The notes under the pieces are model-generated. The model was not told the origin of the DNA. It made no database searches and saw only the letters and a program-made list of their open reading frames with translations. A DNA stretch of 64,000 bases from Methylobacterium jeotgali (lineage in GTDB: Bacteria; Pseudomonadota; Alphaproteobacteria; Rhizobiales; Beijerinckiaceae): NCBI RefSeq assembly GCF_022179345.1, contig NZ_BPQR01000056.1:1-64000 (forward strand). The letters run 5' to 3'. Positions 1-6,898 of this stretch are shown here, piece by piece (the stretch's first letter is position 1; every line of letters begins with the position of its first letter). Position numbers and translations under genes: made by a program.

Positions 1-1
1 C

Positions 2-343
2 GGCTTCATCAACCTGCGCTCGGCGTTGCCGATGAACCTGCGCGCCCGCCATCCGGGCTTCCGCGTCTTCAACGGCGCCCAGGGCGATATCGACCGCATC
101 CTGACGATCGTCTCGGAGTGCCTGTCCCGCCATGGCGGGCCCTACCTGTTCGGCACGGAGCCCTGCCTTGCCGACGCGATGTATGCTCCGGTCTGCACCC
201 GGTTCCGCACCTATCACGTCGCCCTGCCGCCGGAGTGCGCCGCCTACCGCGACATGATCCTCGCCTGGACGCTGATGCGCGAGTGGGAGGATGCCGCCGC
301 CGCGGAGCCGGACGAGATCGAGGAGCTCGACATGGAGTTCTGA
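2..343 (+). CDS. Glutathione S-transferase-like protein, C-terminal part (5'-truncated by window edge)
   Basis: The frame is open from base 2 to the TGA at 341-343, and the start lies outside the window. The visible 113 residues are an alpha-helical GST C-terminal domain: a helix with Asp-Ile-Asp-Arg-Ile, then the segment G-P-Y-L-F-G-T-E-P-C-L-A-D-A-M, which matches the conserved N-capping/hydrophobic-staple region of GSTs (usually ...FLxGdxxsiADaxxaP), and a final Trp-containing helix. No substrate can be inferred because the thioredoxin-fold, glutathione-binding half is missing. It ends with an acidic tail (E-E-L-D-M-E-F). Family assignment is fairly secure from this motif alone; the physiological role is unknown. 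Confidence 0.75.
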   Translation, partial: GFINLRSALPMNLRARHPGFRVFNGAQGDIDRILTIVSECLSRHGGPYLFGTEPCLADAMYAPVCTRFRTYHVALPPECAAYRDMILAWTLMREWEDAAAAEPDEIEELDMEF

Positions 344-431
344 GGCCCGGAGCCGACGATCCGCGCCGCATCGGCCTCTCGCCGCCCGGCGGCGGCGGCA
401 TCGATGCGATCCGGGCGCCTCCCGATACGAC

Positions 432-632
432 TCAATCGCGGATGACGCCGGCCGAGGCCGTCATGACGGCACTCGGCGGTTGCCCCGGAATCTCCCGGAC
501 GACGGCCAGGAAGATCATGGCGCAGCCGGTGCCGGCCGCCACGATCAGGCTCCATCGGGGCGCGTTCCCCGCGATCAGAAGCCCGGCCACCGCTCCCGCA
601 ACGAGGATCGATCCGGCAACCAGATGCAGCAT
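432..632 (-). CDS. Small two-helix membrane protein, unknown function
   Basis: 66 residues starting Met-Leu-His-Leu-Val. Two hydrophobic segments of about 20 residues (near residues 3-22 and 27-46) are separated by a short Asn-Ala-Pro-Arg turn, so a hairpin in the inner membrane is likely. The reading frame extends upstream to 725, but the ATG at 632 is preferred because a G-rich ribosome binding sequence lies about 8 nt before it and the residues upstream look non-coding. A 7-bp hairpin covers that G-rich stretch. I do not recognise the family. Confidence 0.55.
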   Translation of the reverse strand: MLHLVAGSILVAGAVAGLLIAGNAPRWSLIVAAGTGCAMIFLAVVREIPGQPPSAVMTASAGVIRD

Positions 633-639
633 GAAACAA

Positions 640-660
640 CCCCCGCCTGTATCGCGGGGG
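640..660 (-). promoter_or_regulatory. Hairpin over the ribosome binding site of the 632 gene
   Basis: CCCCCGC (640-646) and GCGGGGG (654-660) form a perfect 7-bp stem with a 7-nt loop. On the minus strand the G-run is the only Shine-Dalgarno-like sequence for the gene starting at 632, so the stem would hide it. Whether this is a regulatory element, or a terminator-like hairpin without a T-run, cannot be told from sequence. Confidence 0.35.
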
Positions 661-735
661 CCGTGCGGGTTCGGTGCCAGTCGCCACCGTTCCATTGCGA
701 AACAGGGCGACGGGATGACCTGCACAGCGCCCTGA

Positions 736-1249
736 TGCCGCGGGCGGCCGGATCGAACTGCGCTGCACCGGATGCAGGCCCTCGCCGAGGGCGGATACGT
801 CGACGCGGTGCCGGCGACCGCTCGCCGCGAGGACGCGGAGCGTCACAGCCCAGGCGGCGGAATCGAGGTTCACCTCCACGATGACGTGGGCGTCCGAAAG
901 ACCGAGAGGCGCTCCCGCAACGAGCGCGACCAGCCGCGCCTGGACATGCTCTTGGACATCGCGATGGCGGACGTGCTGTCTCGACCTGGGAGCCGCGTGG
1001 GCGCGGCACCCTCCTCCGGATGGGGGCTCAGTCGCAGCTTGGCACGGCGAGCATGACCGTTCGCCTGAAGGCCCCCTCATAGGGTCTTCAGAAACCCACC
1101 TGATCCGATCCTCTCAGGCCGGAAACGTGATGTCAGGCGAGGTTGCGTGCGCTGCCAACTGAACTTGCGCGCTACATCACCCGCGAGCCGAGGCGGCCCA
1201 CCGACCGGGGAGGAACCGATGCGATCCTGTGCTCAGTCTCGGGAAAGAT
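736..1249. other. About 500 bp without a confident gene
   Basis: Both strands have long open frames here because of the high GC content, but none has convincing codon use, a start with a ribosome binding site, or a recognisable motif. A minus-strand segment around 770-960 reads as a plausible beta/alpha peptide (…D-A-H-V-I-V-E-V-N-L-D…), so it could be a decayed gene. Otherwise I see only upstream sequence between the small membrane protein and tRNA-Pro. Confidence 0.3.
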
Positions 1250-1326
1250 TGGTCGGAGTGGCAGGATTTGAACCTGCGACCCCCACGTCCCGAACGTGGT
1301 GCGCTACCAGACTGCGCTACACTCCG
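1250..1326 (-). tRNA. tRNA-Pro (anticodon CGG)
   Basis: 77 nt including an encoded CCA. Read on the minus strand, the acceptor CGGAGTG pairs with CACTCCG, the D-arm contains AGTCTGGTAGCGC, the anticodon stem CCACG/CGTGG encloses the loop TTCGGGA (anticodon CGG, decoding CCG), and the T-arm is GCAGG-TTCAAAT-CCTGC. All four arms pair fully. Confidence 0.95.
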
Positions 1327-1392
1327 AAGGCCGCGCTCTCGCTTCGGCGAGCGGGCTTATAGCGGCGCACCCGTGAGCCCGCAAGCGCGTTC

Positions 1393-2133
1393 TCAGGCGC
1401 TTTCGAGGCGGCGCGGCCAGTCGCCCGGCAGGGCGCGCAGGGCCGGGCGCGCATCGGGTGCCGCGAAGGCCGCCGCGCCGACCGTGCCGGGGCCGGGCTC
1501 GAGATGCAGCAGCGTGAAGGCGAAGGGGTCGAGCCGCGGGTCCCCGCTCGCCAGGAGCCGGGCGGGAGCGGGCGGGAGCGAGACCTCGAAGCGCGACAGC
1601 GGCAAGGCGAGGCCGGTGCCGAGCGCCTTCACCACCGCCTCCTTGCGCGTCCACAGGCCCATGAAGACGGATGCGCGCCCGGCCTCCAGCACCTCGGCGA
1701 GGGCGCGGGCCTCCTCGGGCGCGAAATGGCCGCGGGCGACCCGCAGGGCGTCCGGCATCGGGCGCAGGGCCTCGACGTCGACGCCGCTCTCGACCCGCCG
1801 CGAGAGGCCGACGAGGGCGCGGGCGCCCGAATGCGAGAGGTTGAACCGGCAGGCCCCGCGCCGGGATCCGGCGAGACGCGGCTTGCCGCCCTCCTCCGCC
1901 TCGAAGGCGAGGTCGCGCGGCGGCAGGCCGAGACGCCGCCCGAGGATCAGGCGGAGGGCGGCGTGGCTCGCGACGTAGCGGTCCCGGTCCTCGGCGCGCA
2001 GGAAGCGGTCGGCGCGGGCCTGCTCCTCCTCCGAGAGAACCTCGAAAACGCCGGTCCCCGCCTGCGAAAGGTCGACGGTCCAGACCACGTCCTCCGTGTC
2101 GGCTCCCGGCTCCGCGATCCTCCAGGCGTCCAC
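1393..2133 (-). CDS. 4'-phosphopantetheinyl transferase, Sfp/AcpT superfamily
   Basis: 246 residues that would transfer 4'-phosphopantetheine from CoA to a serine of an acyl or peptidyl carrier protein. The family signatures are all present: F-N-L-S-H-S-G mid-protein, G-V-D-V-E-A about 15 residues later (Mg-binding D and E), and W-T-R-K-E-A-V-V-K-A-L-G, the W-x-x-K-E-A motif, near two-thirds of the length. The GTG at 2133 is chosen because GGGGAG lies 6 nt upstream and the protein then has a normal Sfp length; an open frame continues to 2340 but lacks coding character. It stands alone, transcribed towards tRNA-Pro, with no NRPS/PKS genes in view, so its carrier protein partner is unknown. Confidence 0.88.
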   Translation of the reverse strand: MDAWRIAEPGADTEDVVWTVDLSQAGTGVFEVLSEEEQARADRFLRAEDRDRYVASHAALRLILGRRLGLPPRDLAFEAEEGGKPRLAGSRRGACRFNLSHSGARALVGLSRRVESGVDVEALRPMPDALRVARGHFAPEEARALAEVLEAGRASVFMGLWTRKEAVVKALGTGLALPLSRFEVSLPPAPARLLASGDPRLDPFAFTLLHLEPGPGTVGAAAFAAPDARPALRALPGDWPRRLESA

Positions 2134-2385
2134 GCGTCGCTCCCCGCTGGGCGGATATCGCGCTCCATCGAGGCCGGAGCCCACGATACCGGCCGCCGAT
2201 TGTGCCGTCCCCCGCCGCGATCTTCCAGAGCGGAGAGGCCATCCGGATCGCCCTCGCAGGGCATCGCCCACGGGCTCCGGCGCGGCGGCCACGCTTGTCG
2301 CTCGCGATTGTTGCGAAGGCTTCTTGACAGGCGGCCGCACCCGCCCCTAAACCCCGGCCGTCGCCGCAGCAGGCGCACACGCCGT

Positions 2386-2462
2386 GCGGGCGTAGCTCAG
2401 TTGGTTAGAGTGCCGGCCTGTCACGCCGGAGGTCGCGGGTTCGAGCCCCGTCGCCCGCGCCA
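2386..2462 (+). tRNA. tRNA-Asp (anticodon GTC), prophage target gene
   Basis: 77 nt with encoded CCA. Acceptor GCGGGCG/CGCCCGC, D-loop AGTTGGTTAGAG, anticodon stem CCGGC/GCCGG around CTGTCAC (anticodon GTC), T-loop TTCGAGC and discriminator G. The last 47 nt (2416-2462) form attL and recur at 45674-45720, so the 3' half of this functional tRNA was supplied by the phage attP on integration while the gene stayed intact. Confidence 0.97.
2416..2462. repeat. attL core (47-bp direct repeat, copy 1)
   Basis: This is the 3' part of tRNA-Asp, from the anticodon stem through CCA. It is identical base for base to 45674-45720. The preceding base differs (G here, C at the other copy) and the following bases differ (TATAAATC here, CCTTCATT there), which sets the repeat limits exactly. 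Confidence 0.95.
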
Positions 2463-2524
2463 TATAAATCAGTTACTTACCCCTACATCGTCGAGCGGCC
2501 GTTATACTCCGTAGGCCGGCTCCG

Positions 2525-3679
2525 TTAGACTTTCCGACGCCCTTTGTTCGCGCGCGCCTGGCGCCGTGCTACGATGCGCGCCTGGTCGACCGCCTGGACC
2601 GCCGCGAGGTCGACCGGCTGGTAGGTCCGCTCCAGCTCGGCGTTCGTCGAGATGGTGTTTGCCAGCTTGGCGCCGAGGTGCTCGGTCGAGGCGCCGCCGG
2701 CGCGCGCCTCGAGGGCGACCGAACGACGGATGTCGAGCATCTGCCGCCGCTCGAGGGGGTCGACGAGCGCGCGCACGGTGCGGAAATCCTCGGCGAGGCT
2801 GTTCTTGCGGTAGGCCGCGCCCTCACGGGTCCGGAACAGTGGCATGTTCCGGATCTGCTGGACGTGCGGCCAGCCGAGATAGGCGCGCATCAGGGCGTTC
2901 GACCGGCGCGACAGCGTGCCCAGCGCGGCCATGCCCGTCTTGGCTCGAGCAACCTTGAAGGCGCCCCACCGGCCGGCGTCGATGAAGTCGCCGAGGGTGA
3001 GCTGGCGCGCGTCGACCGGCGCGAAGGCTGTGTCCCACATGATGGAGACGAGGCAGGCTAGGCCGCGGTATCCCTGGCGCCAGGCCTCTTGGATGATGGG
3101 CCGCAGCTCGTGCCCCTGCCAGGCCTGCTGGCGCCGCTGCGGAGACGTGCGGCGAATGCCGAGGGACGGGTCCGCATCCCGGCTACAGTAGAACGGCCGC
3201 CCGGTGCTCATAGCCGCGGCCACGACCCACAGGGCCCGCCAGATCTTCATCGCCCGGTGCGCCTCGCGGACGCCGGCGCTCTCGAGGAGGTCGGCGTACC
3301 ACTCGTCGAGCACGTCGAAGGGGATGGTGCACGGGGCCACGTCGCCGAAGATGGGCTCGATGTACCGCCAGCCCCGGTTCCAATCCTCGCGGGTGCGGGG
3401 CTTCTTCCGGTCCCAGGTCTCCGTCCGCTTGTAGCGCTCGAAGGCCTCGCCGAGCGATCCGACCGGGTAGACGCGCTTGGCCGCCGGCGCTTGGCCCCGA
3501 CGGTGCGCCTGCCAGCGGTCGTTCCAGACCTTCGCCAGCGCCCAGGCCGCAGGCCCATCTGCCCCGCAGGCGACAAGCTTGAACCCCTCGCCGCGCATCT
3601 TGGCCGTCGGCGCCCAATAGCCGAGCCGGTGCCCGTGCCGGTCACGGACGGTGTAGTACGGGATCTTCACGTTGCCCAC
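2525..3679 (-). CDS. Tyrosine-type phage integrase
   Basis: 384 residues; catalyses site-specific recombination between attP and tRNA-Asp attB. A SAM-like core-binding domain covers about residues 75-160 and the catalytic domain 180-370. Visible active-site residues are Arg225 (D-A-R-Q-L), Lys247 (A-R-A-K-T-G), Arg318 in L-D-I-R-R, and the nucleophile Tyr353 (E-R-T-Y-Q). In the usual H-x-x-R box the His is Leu315, and the later L-G-H is L-G-A, so both conserved histidines appear replaced. It lies directly beside attL, reads towards it, and its start overlaps the upstream excisionase-like gene by 38 bp, so integration and excision functions are translationally linked. Confidence 0.92.
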   Translation of the reverse strand: MGNVKIPYYTVRDRHGHRLGYWAPTAKMRGEGFKLVACGADGPAAWALAKVWNDRWQAHRRGQAPAAKRVYPVGSLGEAFERYKRTETWDRKKPRTREDWNRGWRYIEPIFGDVAPCTIPFDVLDEWYADLLESAGVREAHRAMKIWRALWVVAAAMSTGRPFYCSRDADPSLGIRRTSPQRRQQAWQGHELRPIIQEAWRQGYRGLACLVSIMWDTAFAPVDARQLTLGDFIDAGRWGAFKVARAKTGMAALGTLSRRSNALMRAYLGWPHVQQIRNMPLFRTREGAAYRKNSLAEDFRTVRALVDPLERRQMLDIRRSVALEARAGGASTEHLGAKLANTISTNAELERTYQPVDLAAVQAVDQARIVARRQARANKGRRKV

Positions 3680-3959
3680 CGCGCCGCCGCTCCGCGAGTC
3701 GCTGCCGCATCAGGCCAGCGTCGGAAACGGCCCCGCTTGCTGTCAATTCGGGGAACAGGTCGGGATGCCGCCGGCGCCGCCAGCTATCGACGGCCTCGAT
3801 GCAGTAGTGCCCCGTGGTCGGATCGGGCATGGGAAACCCGCGGGCCACGAGTCCCGGAAGGGCGGCCGCGAAGTCCCGCGCGCTGGCGAAGCCCATGCGG
3901 GCGGCAACCTTAGACGCCGGCACGTCGCCCACGTCGGGGATGTAGGGCGGGCGGCTCAC
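3642..3959 (-). CDS. Excisionase-like small DNA-binding protein
   Basis: 105 residues, GTG start at 3959 overlapping the stop of the preceding gene (GTGA). The N-terminal half (V-P-A-S-K-V-A-A-R-M-G-F…D-F…L-P-G-L-V-A-R-G-F-P) reads as a winged helix-turn-helix of the AlpA/excisionase class, followed by the beta-hairpin-like P-M-P-D-P-T-T-G-H-Y and the D-S-W-R-R-R helix. The C-terminus is Arg-rich. Position immediately upstream of int, with overlap, is typical for a recombination directionality factor. The function is inferred from fold and position. Confidence 0.6.
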   Translation of the reverse strand: MSRPPYIPDVGDVPASKVAARMGFASARDFAAALPGLVARGFPMPDPTTGHYCIEAVDSWRRRRHPDLFPELTASGAVSDAGLMRQRLAERRRGGQREDPVLHRP

Positions 3960-4237
3960 GGCCGGGCCCCGAAGTCGAAGGCCTCGATCCGGGCGACCTC
4001 GGCTCGGAGGGCTTCGAGATGCTGGTGCCGGATGGAGCGGGCATAGTTCACTGCGGCCCAGCGTGTCCGGTGCCAGATGGTGCCCTCGTACGGGAGGGCC
4101 GCCTTCGTGCCGTCGGGTTGCTCAAAGATGGCCCGTCCAAGAATGATCTCGGCCATAACAGCCGGGATCTCTCCGGTTCGCAGAAGGTACAGCGGGTCGG
4201 TCAGCCAGATGCGGATGCGCACGGGCTCGTCAGCCAT
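3956..4237 (-). CDS. Hypothetical phage protein in leftward operon
   Basis: 93 residues starting M-A-D-E-P-V-R-I. It is mixed alpha/beta with a long charged helix near the C-terminus (H-L-E-A-L-R-A-E-V-A-R-I-E-A). The start overlaps the upstream gene by 8 bp and the stop overlaps the downstream start (GTGA), so it is translationally coupled on both sides. I do not recognise the family. Confidence 0.65.
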   Translation of the reverse strand: MADEPVRIRIWLTDPLYLLRTGEIPAVMAEIILGRAIFEQPDGTKAALPYEGTIWHRTRWAAVNYARSIRHQHLEALRAEVARIEAFDFGARP

Positions 4238-4454
4238 GGGCGGCGGCCTCCGGGGTGAAGGTGCGCTCGGTGCCGTCGCCGGCGGCCGCGTTGAGCTGGC
4301 GCGCCAGCTCGCGCGCCTGGTCGCGGGTGATGCGCAGGCGGCCGGGCTCGAACTGGCCGTCCGGCCCGGTGGCGCCGAACTCGATCGCGACCTCGCCGCC
4401 GGCCTTCGCAACGCCGATCGACCAGGTCCAGCCGGGAGGAAGCGCGCGCAGCAT
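4230..4454 (-). CDS. Hypothetical small phage protein
   Basis: 74 residues beginning [10 protein letters not shown]. It looks like a beta-sheet (I-G-V-A-K-A-G-G-E-V-A-I-E-F) followed by one helix (D-Q-A-R-E-L-A-R-Q-L). The ATG at 4454 overlaps the preceding stop by one base (TGATG arrangement). Family and function are unknown. Confidence 0.65.
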   Translation of the reverse strand: MLRALPPGWTWSIGVAKAGGEVAIEFGATGPDGQFEPGRLRITRDQARELARQLNAAAGDGTERTFTPEAAAHG

Positions 4455-4717
4455 CAGGACATGCCCAGGGCTTGCATGTAGAGTTCCAGGATGGCCTCGG
4501 CCTCCTGGCGCTCGGAGAAGTCCTGCTTGCGCAGCCGCAGGATTTCGCGGACCGCCTTCGTGTCGAAGCCGCGGCCCTTGGCCTCCGCGAAGACGTCCTT
4601 GATGTCGCCGGCGATGGCGGCCTTCTCCTCCTCAAGCCGCTCGAGGCGCTCGATGAACTGGCGCAGCTCCTCGGCCGCGACGCCGCCGGCGCCGGAGATG
4701 TCTGCGCCGCCGCTCAT
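4454..4717 (-). CDS. DUF2312 / GapR-type nucleoid protein homolog
   Basis: 87 residues. The core ([16 protein letters not shown]…[15 protein letters not shown]…I-L-R-L-R-K-Q-D) matches the conserved alphaproteobacterial DUF2312 family, whose studied member is Caulobacter GapR, a tetramer that clamps overtwisted DNA ahead of polymerases. The long N-terminal helix has heptad spacing suitable for coiled-coil dimerisation. Chosen start: ATG 4717, coupled (ATGA) to the upstream gene. A phage copy may help its replication or interfere with the host GapR; that role is inference. Confidence 0.85.
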   Translation of the reverse strand: MSGGADISGAGGVAAEELRQFIERLERLEEEKAAIAGDIKDVFAEAKGRGFDTKAVREILRLRKQDFSERQEAEAILELYMQALGMS

Positions 4718-5172
4718 GCGCTCGTCCTTTCGGCAACCTCGGTGGCCGCGGGCACGTCGACGGCGCGCGGGCCGCCGAAATGGAGCGGCATAAGCTTCAC
4801 GTCCTCGCCCAGTCGCAGGATTTGCCGCCTGGCGCGCAGCGCCCGGTCCGTCGCGATGTCGAGCGCCTGGAACTGGATGACCTCCATCCGCTCGGGGTGC
4901 TTGCTGGGCTCTACGCTCTTCGCGCCCGCATCGTACTCGACGGCCCAAGCCTCCGAGAAGAACACCCAACGGCGATAGCGCTCGAGCTTGAACCGCAGAG
5001 CGATATCGGCGCGCATCCGATCGAGATCGCGCCCGCTCGCCAGCACGGCGACGAGCGTTATCTGTCCCTTGCCGTTCTCCGCGTAGTAATGCGGGGCGAG
5101 GATGTCGTCCGGATCGAACATCGCCTCCGCCATTCCGGAGACGTGCTCGATCATTGCTCGCAGACTACTCAC
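4714..5172 (-). CDS. Hypothetical phage protein
   Basis: 152 residues from GTG 5172, which overlaps the stop of the HNH gene upstream (GTGA). An alternative ATG lies at 5157. The sequence is a globular alpha/beta protein rich in Arg and aromatic residues ([11 protein letters not shown]) with no recognised motif. Its stop overlaps the start of the DUF2312 gene, so it belongs to the same transcript. Confidence 0.6.
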   Translation of the reverse strand: MSSLRAMIEHVSGMAEAMFDPDDILAPHYYAENGKGQITLVAVLASGRDLDRMRADIALRFKLERYRRWVFFSEAWAVEYDAGAKSVEPSKHPERMEVIQFQALDIATDRALRARRQILRLGEDVKLMPLHFGGPRAVDVPAATEVAERTSA

Positions 5173-5534
5173 CGAACCTCCTCGCAGAACAGGTCGAGCG
5201 TGCCGACGCCGCGCTTGCGGGCGCGGGTGCGGATCGCGTTGCGGGTGCGGGGGACCTGGTCCCAATGGTTGTGGCAGCGCTGGCAGAGGGCGCGCAGGTT
5301 CTTGTCGCTGTGGTCAACGACGTCCTGATCCATGTGCGCGACGGTCAGGACGACGATCGATCCCGTGTCCGGATGGGGCTTGCCGTTCTCCGCCCGGCAG
5401 CTCGGGTGCTGCGGCGTGCCCTCGCAGCGGTTGCCGGCGCGCGCGAGGACGGGGGCGCGGACCTCGCGGCGCCACTCGACGGACCGGATCGATCCGCCCG
5501 GGTAGAACACCAGCTTCTCGGCGGCGATCGGCAT
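5169..5534 (-). CDS. HNH endonuclease
   Basis: 121 residues. The beta-beta-alpha metal motif is visible: V-A-H-M-D-Q-D for the first His with nearby Asp, then D-K-N-L-R-A-L-C-Q-R-C-H-N-H-W-D with the central Asn, a C-x-x-C zinc pair and the terminal His. An earlier Cys pair (R-C-E-G…S-C-R) may complete the zinc knuckle. It lies in the leftward early operon, apart from the terminase-linked HNH gene at 19284. Possible roles are a homing-type or host-DNA-directed nuclease; none can be chosen. Confidence 0.8.
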   Translation of the reverse strand: MPIAAEKLVFYPGGSIRSVEWRREVRAPVLARAGNRCEGTPQHPSCRAENGKPHPDTGSIVVLTVAHMDQDVVDHSDKNLRALCQRCHNHWDQVPRTRNAIRTRARKRGVGTLDLFCEEVR

Positions 5535-5725
5535 CAGCCCCGCGCCTCCCGCAGGCGCCGGCGCCAGGCGCGGTAGATCCGCGTGATGGCGCGATCGTAG
5601 GCCTCGGCGTAGGCGGCCGCCGGGTCCGCTACCTTGCAGCCGCCGTCGCGCGTCGGGCAGAGCGGGTGCCCGATGGAGGCGACCAGGCAGAACTCGCCTT
5701 CGCCGCGGGGACAGGACTTCGCCAT
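5534..5725 (-). CDS. Small Cys-containing hypothetical protein
   Basis: 63 residues. Three Cys in the N-terminal half (S-C-P-R, E-F-C-L, P-L-C-P…G-G-C) could bind a metal, and the C-terminal half is a basic helix (Y-R-A-W-R-R-R-L-R-E-A-R). The start is coupled by one-base overlap to the upstream gene and the stop overlaps the HNH start. The frame is open further upstream but without coding character. Function unknown. Confidence 0.55.
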   Translation of the reverse strand: MAKSCPRGEGEFCLVASIGHPLCPTRDGGCKVADPAAAYAEAYDRAITRIYRAWRRRLREARG

Positions 5726-6105
5726 CAGCCGGCGGCCTCGAGGCGCTCCTGGTGGCGTGCGAGCGTGGCGAGCCGGGCCGTGACGGTGTTGTGCCGGCGG
5801 CCGAGCGCGCGCGCGATCTCGGTCGGCGTCAGACCCTCGGCCTCGAGGGCGAGCAGCCGGGTGTCCTCCTCCGGCGTGAAGCGCCGGACGACATGGCCGC
5901 TGCGCTGGACAAGCATCGGTCCGATCACGTGCGTGGTGCACTTCGCGGTCTTCGGTGCGTCGATGCCCAGGCGCAGGCAGTGGTAGTTCACGCTCGAGGC
6001 CGAGCAATCGAGCGCGAGGCCGATCACGGCCATGGGGACGTTGCGCCCGCGCATCTCGGCGATGCGCTCGATGTCGGCGTCGGTGAGCCTGCGCCGGGCC
6101 ATCAC
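5725..6105 (-). CDS. Helix-turn-helix DNA-binding protein
   Basis: 126 residues with two candidate DNA-binding units. The N-terminal one is L-T-D-A-D-I-E-R-I-A-E-M-R…M-A-V-I-G-L-A-L-D-C-S-A-S-S-V-N-Y-H, a typical HTH. A C-terminal SANT/Myb-like one is F-T-P-E-E-D-T-R-L-L-A-L…T-P-T-E-I-A-R-A-L-G-R-R-H-N-T-V. Such double-HTH proteins occur as small regulators in alphaproteobacterial phages. It lies mid-operon, coupled on both sides. Confidence 0.7.
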   Translation of the reverse strand: MMARRRLTDADIERIAEMRGRNVPMAVIGLALDCSASSVNYHCLRLGIDAPKTAKCTTHVIGPMLVQRSGHVVRRFTPEEDTRLLALEAEGLTPTEIARALGRRHNTVTARLATLARHQERLEAAG

Positions 6106-6587
6106 CGCGCTCCCTTCGTGTAGTCGAGCAGAAGGGGCGGCTGCTCGCCGGCCTTGTACGTGAGGGCGAGCTGCTCACGGGCGATCTCGCCGACGGTGCG
6201 CCCGTCGGGCATGACGACGTGGGCGAGGAACTCCTCGTCGAAGGTGACGATGCCGCCCTCGATCGCCGTGAACTTGGCCTTGATGCAGAGCAGGAGCGCC
6301 CGCCAGGCCTCCCGCGTCGCCTGCATCCAGGCATTGCGGGCCGCCGTCGGCGTGCGCGCGTGCGAGTGCAAGCCGCGCTGCACCCGCTGGAAGCGCTCTT
6401 CCTCCAGGGTCGGCAGCGGCAGGTTGAACCGGAGGGCGCGTCCCTGGAGCCGGAACGCGATCTTGGCCCGGTCGCCTTCGAGCGCGAAGGCGAAGGCCTC
6501 CGCGCCGCGATCGCCGACGAGCTTCTCGATCTCGAGCCGCGTGCTCTCGGCCGGCACCTTCGTGCCCTTGGCGAAGGTCGCGCTCAT
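6102..6587 (-). CDS. Hypothetical phage protein
   Basis: 161 residues with a strong coupled start (ATGA with the 6584 gene). It has an N-terminal alpha/beta region ending R-F-N-L-P-L-P, then helices W-M-Q-A-T-R-E-A-W-R-A-L-L-L-C-I-K-A-K and a C-terminal segment V-V-M-P-D-G-R-T-V-G-E-I. The I-K-A-K-F…I-E-G-G-I-V-T-F-D-E-E-F-L-A-H pattern suggests one compact domain. I recall similar unnamed proteins in Rhizobiales prophages but assign no function. Confidence 0.65.
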   Translation of the reverse strand: MSATFAKGTKVPAESTRLEIEKLVGDRGAEAFAFALEGDRAKIAFRLQGRALRFNLPLPTLEEERFQRVQRGLHSHARTPTAARNAWMQATREAWRALLLCIKAKFTAIEGGIVTFDEEFLAHVVMPDGRTVGEIAREQLALTYKAGEQPPLLLDYTKGAR

Positions 6588-6898
6588 TCCGAGGCCACCG
6601 GCACATCCGGCTTGTGGGAGAAGTCGAGCGAGATCTCCGCGCCGGCGTCCTGGGTCGCGCGGACGAAGTAGGCCATGGCCGCGCCGGCGGCCGCGTAGAG
6701 GTCGCTCTCCGCGACCGTCAGGCCTCGGCGCCCGAGGCCGTCCAGGAAGCGCCGCAGCGCCTCAGCGGCCGGGACGCCGGCCGGACGTTCCATGCCGAGG
6801 CAGGCTTCCGCGATCCGGACCGCCAGCTCGGCGGCGTCCAGCGTGACGGTGAAGGTCTCGAGGTCCTCGGCCTCGCCGGTGATCGGGGACGCGCTCAC
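6584..6898 (-). CDS. Hypothetical phage protein
   Basis: 104 residues from GTG 6898. The body is mostly helical (A-E-L-A-V-R-I-A-E-A-C-L-G, A-E-A-L-R-R-F-L-D-G-L, D-L-Y-A-A-A-G-A-A-M-A-Y-F-V-R-A). Its GTG overlaps the stop at 6895-6897 of the long frame upstream (GTGA), and its own stop overlaps the next ATG. No motif is recognised. Confidence 0.6.
   Translation of the reverse strand: MSASPITGEAEDLETFTVTLDAAELAVRIAEACLGMERPAGVPAAEALRRFLDGLGRRGLTVAESDLYAAAGAAMAYFVRATQDAGAEISLDFSHKPDVPVASE

Noticed and set aside
244..1080. Long minus-strand open frame of 278 codons
   Set aside because: Arg/Pro-rich with no start signal or motif, overlapping both the GST end and the small membrane gene; only a middle part looks remotely coding. 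Treated as high-GC noise or decayed sequence.
1229..1978. Plus-strand frame containing E-W-Q-D-L-N-L-R-P-P-R-P
   Set aside because: That peptide is the usual spurious translation across a tRNA-Pro gene; the rest is antisense to the Sfp-type transferase.
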